Positions 1-4,849 of a stretch of 8,038 bases of DNA are shown piece by piece; position 1 is the first letter of the stretch, and each line of letters starts with the position of its first letter. The notes beneath the pieces are model-generated. The model saw nothing but the letters and a program-made list of their open reading frames with translations, had not been told where the DNA came from and ran no database searches. A program made the translations under genes and the position numbers. The stretch is taken from positions 1 through 8,038 of the forward strand of contig RFJN01000339.1 of assembly GCA_003694875.1 (NCBI GenBank), read 5' to 3'. The DNA comes from Planctomycetota bacterium (GTDB lineage Bacteria > Planctomycetota > J058 > J103).

Positions 1-1628
1 CTCGCGCTGTCGCCCACGCGCAGTGCCAGGTCGGCGGCGCGCTCGAGTCCGGCCACGGCCATGATCGAGGAGTAGGCGAACTGCCGCGCTCCGTCGGGGG
101 TGTTGGGCGCGGGACGCAGGTGCCGCTCCCAGATTGAGCTGTCGGGGCGCAGCAGGCCGTTCGCGGCGATCAGCGAGACGAGCACGTCGGCGATCTCGTC
201 GCGGATCACGCGCCAGTGGCCGCGCACGAGGGCGAGATCGCCGCCGTGCTCGATCGTCTCGCCGAGCGCCCACAGCACGAGACCGAAGTTGTCGAACTCG
301 ATGTTCGGACCGTTGCCGTTGTCGTCCGACTCCTCCTCGCCGTTGCCGAAGTAGCGAGCGACCGAGATGCGGTACGAACGTCCGACCTCGTTGGTGTAGC
401 GTCCCGGTCCGGCCTGCAGCAGGAAGCGCAGCGCGGCCTGCGCCTCGGCGAGGTGGCCCGTGCGGGCGAGCGCCACGATCGCGTAGCTCGCGTCCCGCGG
501 CCAGCAGATGTTCCACTTGCCCGGCGGCAGCGAGGCGACGATCTGGCCGTTGCCGGGCCCGATCTCGCGCGCCTGTCCCATGCGCAGAAACGCCGTCTGC
601 TGCCGGAAGCAGGCGCGCTCGTCGGCGCGCAGTCCCGCGGGCATGCGTTCCCCGGCGTGCCACTGCGCCCAGCCGTCGCGCTCGCGCTGCAGCAGGCCCG
701 CGGGATCGAGCCCGGCGGGGAACGCGGCGGCGGTGGCACGCAGCGTCTGCTCGTCGCCGTCGGTGCGCAACGCGATCAGCACGCCCCACCACGCCTCGTC
801 ACCGGTGGCGAAGCGGCCCCCGCCCGCGATCTGTCGCTCGAGACCACACACGACATCGTCGGCGTTGAACGGCCAGGTGCGGTCGGGCAGGTGGGCGCCT
901 TGCTGCACGAGCACGCGCGCGTCGTCGGCGCTGCCCGCGCGCGCGATCGCCCAGTGGTCGAGCCCGCCGAGCGCGCGGTAGAGCACGCGCCGACCGCTGC
1001 CGGTGCGTCCCTCCATGAGGAAGCCGCCTGTGGCGTCGTGAAACGCCCACTCGCGCGTCGCGTCACCGTTGCCACCGAGCGCGAGGTCGGCGGTGAGGAA
1101 CAGCGCGCAGTCGTTCACGGCGGGCCCCTCGTTGACGACGCGCAAGAGCAGCACGAGCCCGTCGATCTCGGGGCTGTAGGGGGCGAATGCGTAGGTCTCG
1201 AAGCGCAGCCCGGCGGTGCGCTGCACGGTGTAGGCGATGCCGGTGCCCTCGAGGTAGCCCCGGTCGGCGACCGGCACGTCGCGCAGCCACTGGCTCGCTC
1301 CGTCGCGGCGATAGCCGAACATCACCTCGCGGCAGAGTTCGGGCACGGGCACGCCGGGGCGGTGGGTGGCGTAGATCCGCTCGCGCAGGGCAACCAGTCT
1401 GCGTTCGCTGCTGCTCCAGACCGCGGCGACGCGACCGTTCGAGAGCGCGAGCCGATCGATGCTGGTGAGTGCCTGGTAGCCGGCCGGGCTGCCGGCGCGC
1501 GGCTGCCCGTCCCCGGCCCCCCCGCCGCCGCAGCCGGCCGCGAGCCACAGGAGCCCGGCGACGAGAGCGCTCGCAGCCCGGCAGCGGCTGCGCCCTGCCA
1601 CCCGCCGTTCGTTGCTCCGCTGCGCCAT
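1..1628 (-). CDS. GH15 glucoamylase-type glycoside hydrolase, lipoprotein; C-terminus beyond the left edge
   Basis: Seen: an open minus-strand frame from ATG at 1628 to the window edge gives 542 residues without a stop. The start is a lipoprotein signal: Arg-rich n-region, hydrophobic stretch about 20-32, lipobox LAAGC with Cys33, then GGGG. Residues ~50-300 look like an N-terminal beta-sandwich region. From ~340 the helical barrel follows, with CWPRDASYAIVAL at 375-387, a substrate-site signature of GH15, and SSIWERH at 497-503, where Glu501 matches the family general acid. FAYSSIMAVAGLERA (517-531) matches the helix after it. Known: GH15 inverting enzymes release beta-D-glucose from non-reducing ends of alpha-glucans; glucodextranases and some trehalases share the fold. 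The second catalytic Glu should lie in the missing part. Context: it is 54 bases downstream of the GH13 gene, so starch or maltodextrin is the likely substrate. Gly after Cys33 argues for outer-membrane sorting (inference). Family call firm, exact substrate not. Confidence 0.9.
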   Translation of the reverse strand, partial: MAQRSNERRVAGRSRCRAASALVAGLLWLAAGCGGGGAGDGQPRAGSPAGYQALTSIDRLALSNGRVAAVWSSSERRLVALRERIYATHRPGVPVPELCREVMFGYRRDGASQWLRDVPVADRGYLEGTGIAYTVQRTAGLRFETYAFAPYSPEIDGLVLLLRVVNEGPAVNDCALFLTADLALGGNGDATREWAFHDATGGFLMEGRTGSGRRVLYRALGGLDHWAIARAGSADDARVLVQQGAHLPDRTWPFNADDVVCGLERQIAGGGRFATGDEAWWGVLIALRTDGDEQTLRATAAAFPAGLDPAGLLQRERDGWAQWHAGERMPAGLRADERACFRQQTAFLRMGQAREIGPGNGQIVASLPPGKWNICWPRDASYAIVALARTGHLAEAQAALRFLLQAGPGRYTNEVGRSYRISVARYFGNGEEESDDNGNGPNIEFDNFGLVLWALGETIEHGGDLALVRGHWRVIRDEIADVLVSLIAANGLLRPDSSIWERHLRPAPNTPDGARQFAYSSIMAVAGLERAADLALRVGDSA

Positions 1629-1633
1629 GTCCG

Positions 1634-1640
1634 TTCCCCC
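1634..1640 (-). promoter_or_regulatory. Ribosome binding site of the GH15 gene
   Basis: On the minus strand GGGGGAA lies 5 bases before the ATG at 1628. It is a moderate Shine-Dalgarno match and supports this start, which also places a complete lipoprotein signal at the N-terminus. No promoter-like sequence is evident in the 54 bases between the GH13 stop and this ATG, consistent with cotranscription. Confidence 0.5.
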
Positions 1641-1682
1641 GTCGCTCCGCTCGATTCCGGTTGCCGTCTCGGTCCCGCGCGT

Positions 1683-3527
1683 TCAGGGGGCGGGAGCGAG
1701 CAGGCGTGCACCGAGCGGCGGCACCTCGACGACGACCGTCCCCCCCTGCTGGACGGTGACGCGGTAGCCGGGATCGGCGAGGTCGTGCAGCACGGTGCCG
1801 CCGAGGAACGAGGTCTGCATGCGAGCGCTGCCGAACTGCGTGCGGCTGGCGTGGTTGGGGTTGACGTTCATCACGAACAGCAGCGTCTGCTGCGGGTGCA
1901 CGCGTTCGAACGCGAAGATCCCCGCGTCCTCCTCGCCGCCGGTGCGGGTGGTGGACCAGCGCACGACCTGGTCGCCGCGGCGCAGCGCGACGTTCGCCTT
2001 GCGCAGCGCGATCCAGCGCTTGACGTGCCGGAACAGCGAGCCGCTGGTGTCGAATCCGGTGTCCCACAGCCGCTCGCGGTTGGCGGGATCGCCCGCGCCG
2101 CGGAAGCCCTGTTCGGTGCCGTAGTACAGACACGGCACGCCCTCGATCGACATGAGGAAGCAGATCGCGAGTCGCAGCTTGCGGTCGTCGGGTTCGCCGG
2201 CGAGATAGCGCGGCACGTCGTGGTTGTCGATGAAGTTGACGGGGATGTGGGCGGGTGCGACGCCGACCCCGCCGGGTTGCGGCTGCTGTCCGTAGAAGCT
2301 CTTGCGGTTCCAGAGATCCTCGATCTCGCGTGTGGGGTGGTTGTACTTGATCACCCCGTCGAAGGCGACGTACTTCTGGGGGAAGTAGAAGGCACTGTCG
2401 ACCATGTCGCTCTGGGTGTAGGAGCCCACGAGCACGTCGTCGCCGTCGAACGCCTCGCCGAACAGGAAGAAGTTGTGCTTGCCGCGCTGGCGCGCGGCCT
2501 CGCGGATGCGCGGGCACCAGTAACGCCAGAAGCCTTGCTCGACGTGCTTGAGGGTATCGATGCGGAAGCCATCGAAGTCGACCTTGCGGATCCAGTCGGC
2601 GAACACGCGCACGAGTGCGTCGCGCACGTCCTGGCGTTCGGTGGCGAGGTCCTTGAGCCCGCCGGGAAAGTCGGCGAGCAGCACCTGGTCGCGCGGCCAG
2701 TTGCCGTTGGGATCGGGCACCACACGCCCGCGTCGGTGGTACCACTCGGGGTTCTGGAACTCGGGCGGCTGGGGCGGCATGCGGTTGATCGCCGGCATGC
2801 GGATCCAGCGGATGGGGGCAAGCCCCATGCGCTGGTAGCCCACCTGGGCGTGGATGCCGGTGGGATCCCAGTCGGGGTCGTACTCGGTGACGCGGCGAAG
2901 CGGCGAGCCGGGCGAGGCGCCCGAGCCATACAGCGTCTCCTCCGGCGTGCCGTTGAGGTTGATATCGTAGTAGAACAGCTGCCCCACGTGGTTGGTGACG
3001 ACGTCGGCGATCACCAGGATGTCGTTGGCGTGCAGCACGTTCACCATCTGGCGCAGCTTGCCGAGATCGCCGAAGTGGGGGTTGACCGCGGTGAAGTCCT
3101 GGGTCCAGTAGCCGTGGTAGCCGGCGACGCCGGCGTCGATCTCGACGTTCTTGACGTGCGGCGAGATCCACACGGCGGTGACGCCGAGTTCGCGCAGATA
3201 GCCGAGGTGATCGATCAGCCCCTGCCAGTCCCCGCCCTGGTAGCGGCCGAGCGCGCGGCGATCGACGTTCCAGTTGTTGTTGGGATCGCCGTCGGCGAAG
3301 CGGTCGGTGATGACCTGGTAGATCACCTGGTCGCGCCAGTCGAGCGCGGCGTTGTCGCGCACCGGGGCGCCACTCGTGCCGCCGCCGCCCCCACCCCCGC
3401 CGGCGCCGCCGCAGCCCGTGAGCACGAGCAGCAGGGCGAGAGCGAGCGCGTTGCCGAGCGTACCGCATGTCGCGCTCATCCGGGTCACCACGACGCCACC
3501 AACCTGCCGGGTCCGCCTTGCGCGCAT
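1683..3527 (-). CDS. GH13 alpha-amylase family lipoprotein
   Basis: A 614-residue secreted alpha-glucan hydrolase. All four GH13 signature regions are visible: I DVVTNH (175-180), II GFRIDTLKH (320-328, nucleophile Asp324), III FLFGEAF (354-360, acid/base Glu358) and IV FIDNHD (432-437, transition-state Asp437), so it should be active. The barrel opens with DWRDQVIYQVITDRFADG (63-80); a C-terminal beta domain spans ~515-614. About 140 residues separate regions I and II, a large domain B. The N-terminus has a hydrophobic core (~26-36), lipobox LTGC (Cys39) and a Gly-rich tether. The ATG at 3527 is chosen because AGGAGAGGT lies just upstream. An ATG at 3479 would give a more compact 23-residue signal but has a weak site, and the longer frame to 3650 would start upstream of the likely promoter. 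It is the first gene of the minus-strand unit, divergent from the importer. Alpha-amylase, maltogenic amylase or a related subfamily cannot be separated by reading alone. Confidence 0.93.
   Translation of the reverse strand: MRARRTRQVGGVVVTRMSATCGTLGNALALALLLVLTGCGGAGGGGGGGGTSGAPVRDNAALDWRDQVIYQVITDRFADGDPNNNWNVDRRALGRYQGGDWQGLIDHLGYLRELGVTAVWISPHVKNVEIDAGVAGYHGYWTQDFTAVNPHFGDLGKLRQMVNVLHANDILVIADVVTNHVGQLFYYDINLNGTPEETLYGSGASPGSPLRRVTEYDPDWDPTGIHAQVGYQRMGLAPIRWIRMPAINRMPPQPPEFQNPEWYHRRGRVVPDPNGNWPRDQVLLADFPGGLKDLATERQDVRDALVRVFADWIRKVDFDGFRIDTLKHVEQGFWRYWCPRIREAARQRGKHNFFLFGEAFDGDDVLVGSYTQSDMVDSAFYFPQKYVAFDGVIKYNHPTREIEDLWNRKSFYGQQPQPGGVGVAPAHIPVNFIDNHDVPRYLAGEPDDRKLRLAICFLMSIEGVPCLYYGTEQGFRGAGDPANRERLWDTGFDTSGSLFRHVKRWIALRKANVALRRGDQVVRWSTTRTGGEEDAGIFAFERVHPQQTLLFVMNVNPNHASRTQFGSARMQTSFLGGTVLHDLADPGYRVTVQQGGTVVVEVPPLGARLLAPAP
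3378..3410 (-). repeat. Poly-glycine linker-coding tract in the GH13 lipoprotein
   Basis: Codons 40-50 of the amylase encode Gly-Gly-Ala followed by eight consecutive glycines, directly after the lipidated Cys39. The DNA is a near-pure G/C run made of GGC and GGG codons. It probably forms a flexible tether between the lipid anchor and the catalytic domain. The GH15 neighbour has a shorter Gly-rich stretch in the same place (residues 34-37). Low-complexity DNA of this kind can vary in length between strains. Confidence 0.7.
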
Positions 3528-3531
3528 GGGC

Positions 3532-3540
3532 ACCTCTCCT
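3532..3540 (-). promoter_or_regulatory. Strong ribosome binding site of the GH13 gene
   Basis: Minus-strand AGGAGAGGT, with AGGAG ending 8 bases before the ATG at 3527. It is the best Shine-Dalgarno match seen upstream of the minus-strand genes and decides the start over ATG 3479 and the longer reading frame. Confidence 0.75.
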
Positions 3541-3544
3541 GGCT

Positions 3545-3572
3545 CCTCGCCCGCAGCACCGATCGGGCGAGG
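3545..3572 (-). promoter_or_regulatory. Perfect 9-bp inverted repeat in the amylase 5' leader
   Basis: CCTCGCCCG at 3545-3553 pairs perfectly with CGGGCGAGG at 3564-3572 around a 10-base loop. In the minus-strand transcript it would fold into a GC-rich hairpin that ends 4 bases before the AGGAGAGGT site and starts only a few bases after the expected transcription start. It may be an operator, an mRNA-stabilising 5' hairpin or a modulator of translation. No U-run follows, so it is not an intrinsic terminator. The structure is seen; the role is inferred. Confidence 0.45.
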
Positions 3573-3585
3573 TGTTCGAGGGGCA

Positions 3586-3591
3586 ATTGTA
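3586..3591 (-). promoter_or_regulatory. Candidate -10 element for the GH13-GH15 unit
   Basis: Minus-strand TACAAT (one mismatch to TATAAT), preceded directly by TG. Transcription would start near 3579, giving a leader of about 50 bases. The -35 position at 17-base spacing (3609-3614) reads CTTTTT, a poor match, which suggests activator dependence or a non-consensus promoter. The AT-rich island in otherwise GC-rich DNA supports a promoter here. Confidence 0.4.
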
Positions 3592-3602
3592 CAGATCCGC
3601 GG

Positions 3603-3622
3603 GTCTCGAAAAAGCACGAGAC
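3603..3622. promoter_or_regulatory. Interrupted 6-bp inverted repeat between the divergent promoters
   Basis: GTCTCG at 3603-3608 and CGAGAC at 3617-3622 are perfect inverted copies separated by 8 bases (AAAAAGCA). The spacer covers the predicted -35 position of the amylase promoter, so a dimeric regulator bound here could block or activate it. Short enough to arise by chance. Confidence 0.3.
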
Positions 3623-3682
3623 ACGACGCACACATAAATCGAAAGGTCAATCCTGCGAGCGGCGCGCCGTGGTGTGCGCGGG

Positions 3683-3688
3683 TACAAT
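3683..3688 (+). promoter_or_regulatory. Candidate -10 element for the transport operon
   Basis: Plus-strand TACAAT within GGTACAATCG. Transcription would start around 3695, about 36 bases before the ATG at 3731. No clear -35 hexamer sits 16-18 bases upstream. If real, it rules out the GTG at 3674, which opens the same frame further upstream, as the ATPase start. Confidence 0.4.
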
Positions 3689-3691
3689 CGC

Positions 3692-3703
3692 GAGATCGAT
3701 CTC
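3692..3703. promoter_or_regulatory. Perfect 12-bp palindrome, candidate operator of the transport operon
   Basis: GAGATCGATCTC is a perfect palindrome with a central CG. It begins 4 bases after the TACAAT -10 element and covers the expected transcription start. Operators of LacI-family sugar repressors are typically palindromes with a central CG, so a MalR-like repressor is one candidate (inference). CGATCG-like words are frequent in this GC-rich DNA, which weakens the case. No regulator gene is in the window. Confidence 0.35.
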
Positions 3704-3730
3704 CACCGTGCGAGCGAGGTTCGCGATCTC

Positions 3731-4849
3731 ATGCCGGATGCGGGCGCACTCGAGTCGGCTTCGGCGCGAACGCGAGGTGGTGTGGCGGTGGCGCTTCGCG
3801 CGGTGAGCAAGCGTTTCGGTGCCACGCAGGTGCTCGACGGGATCGAACTCGGGATCGCACCGGGTGAACTGATCGTGCTGCTCGGCCGCTCCGGTTGCGG
3901 CAAGTCGACGCTGCTGCGGATCGTGGCGGGTCTGAGCGAGCCGACGAGCGGGCGGGTGGAGATCGGGGGCCGGGACGTGACGGGTCTCGAGCCGCGCGAG
4001 CGCGATCTGGCGATGGTGTTCCAGAGCTATGCGCTCTATCCGCATCTCGACGTGGCGTCGAACATCGCGTTTCCGCTCATGATCCGCGGGGTGGCGGCGT
4101 CCGAACGGCGTGCGCGCGTCGAGGAGGTGGCGCGGCTGCTCGGACTCGAGGCGCTTCTCGACCGCAGGCCGGCCGCGCTGTCGGGGGGGCAGCGGCAGCG
4201 GGTGGCGATCGGGCGTGCGCTGGTGCGCCGGCCGCCGCTGTATCTGTTCGACGAGCCGCTGAGCAATCTCGACGCGGGGTTGCGCAGTCGCATGCGCGCG
4301 GAGTTGCGTGCGCTGCATGCGCGTCTGGGGGCGACGATGCTGTACGTGACGCACGACCAGACCGAGGCGATGACACTCGCGGACCGGATCGTGGTGCTCG
4401 AGGCGGGGCGGGTGCAGCAGGTGGCGCCGCCGGAGGAGATCTACCGCGCGCCGGCCAACCGGTTCGTGGCGGAGTTCGTGGGCCAGCCCCCGATCAACCT
4501 GATCGAGGGTGAGGTGCGGGGGGGTCGTTTCGTGGCGCGGGCTCACGCGGCGCCGCCGCTGTGTGCGCTGCCGGGAGTGCCCGACGGCGCCTGCGTCCTC
4601 GGGGTGCGCCCCGAGCACGTGCGCGTGGAGCCGGACGACGGGGCGGGGGCGCTGCGGGCGGAGGTGACGCTTGCGGAGCCGATCGGCGACCGCACGCACC
4701 TGCACCTCGATCTCGGGGGTCTCGCGTTGCGTGCGACGGTGGGCGGACGCGACGCGTTCCGCTACCGCGAGGGGGATCGGGTCGCGCTCGGGATCGACGG
4801 CGCGGTGTGCCACCGCTTCGATCCCCGTACGGGGCAGCGGGTGTCGTGA
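3731..4849 (+). CDS. malK: Sugar ABC importer ATPase, MalK/UgpC/MsmX type
   Basis: A 372-residue cytoplasmic ATPase that energises carbohydrate import, probably as a dimer under the two permease subunits. All nucleotide-binding motifs are intact: Walker A GRSGCGKST (52-60), Q-loop VFQSYALYPH (96-105), signature LSGGQRQRVAIGRAL (150-164), Walker B YLFDEP (171-176), D-loop SNLDA (178-182) and switch His208 in YVTHDQTEAM. The C-terminal ~130 residues are the OB-fold (TOBE) region typical of the MalK/UgpC group, with PPINLIEGEV (253-262) and GVRPEHVRVE (291-300). Length matches the family (~370). The ATG at 3731 lies ~36 bases after the probable transcription start; GAGG stands 11 bases upstream, somewhat far. 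GTG starts at 3674 and within 3779-3790 are possible. The next gene overlaps it by 4 bases. Members of this group can serve several sugar importers, so maltodextrin is inferred from the amylase neighbours. Confidence 0.93.
   Translation: MPDAGALESASARTRGGVAVALRAVSKRFGATQVLDGIELGIAPGELIVLLGRSGCGKSTLLRIVAGLSEPTSGRVEIGGRDVTGLEPRERDLAMVFQSYALYPHLDVASNIAFPLMIRGVAASERRARVEEVARLLGLEALLDRRPAALSGGQRQRVAIGRALVRRPPLYLFDEPLSNLDAGLRSRMRAELRALHARLGATMLYVTHDQTEAMTLADRIVVLEAGRVQQVAPPEEIYRAPANRFVAEFVGQPPINLIEGEVRGGRFVARAHAAPPLCALPGVPDGACVLGVRPEHVRVEPDDGAGALRAEVTLAEPIGDRTHLHLDLGGLALRATVGGRDAFRYREGDRVALGIDGAVCHRFDPRTGQRVS

Noticed and set aside
3674..3730. N-terminal extension of the ATPase from a GTG at 3674
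   Set aside because: The extension contains the TACAAT promoter-like element and the 12-bp palindrome, adds 19 residues with no family counterpart, and an ATG at 3731 gives the usual length.
216..3806. A very long plus-strand open frame (about 1196 codons) opposite the two hydrolase genes
   Set aside because: It lies antisense to two genes with clear GH13 and GH15 signatures and signal peptides, its translation shows low-complexity composition with no recognisable domain, and it runs through both genes and the promoter gap. Long antisense frames are expected in GC-rich DNA where stop codons are rare.
1063..3903. A 946-codon minus-strand open frame overlapping the GH13 gene in another frame
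   Set aside because: Arg-rich out-of-frame shadow. It extends across the divergent promoter region and into malK and carries none of the GH13 motifs.
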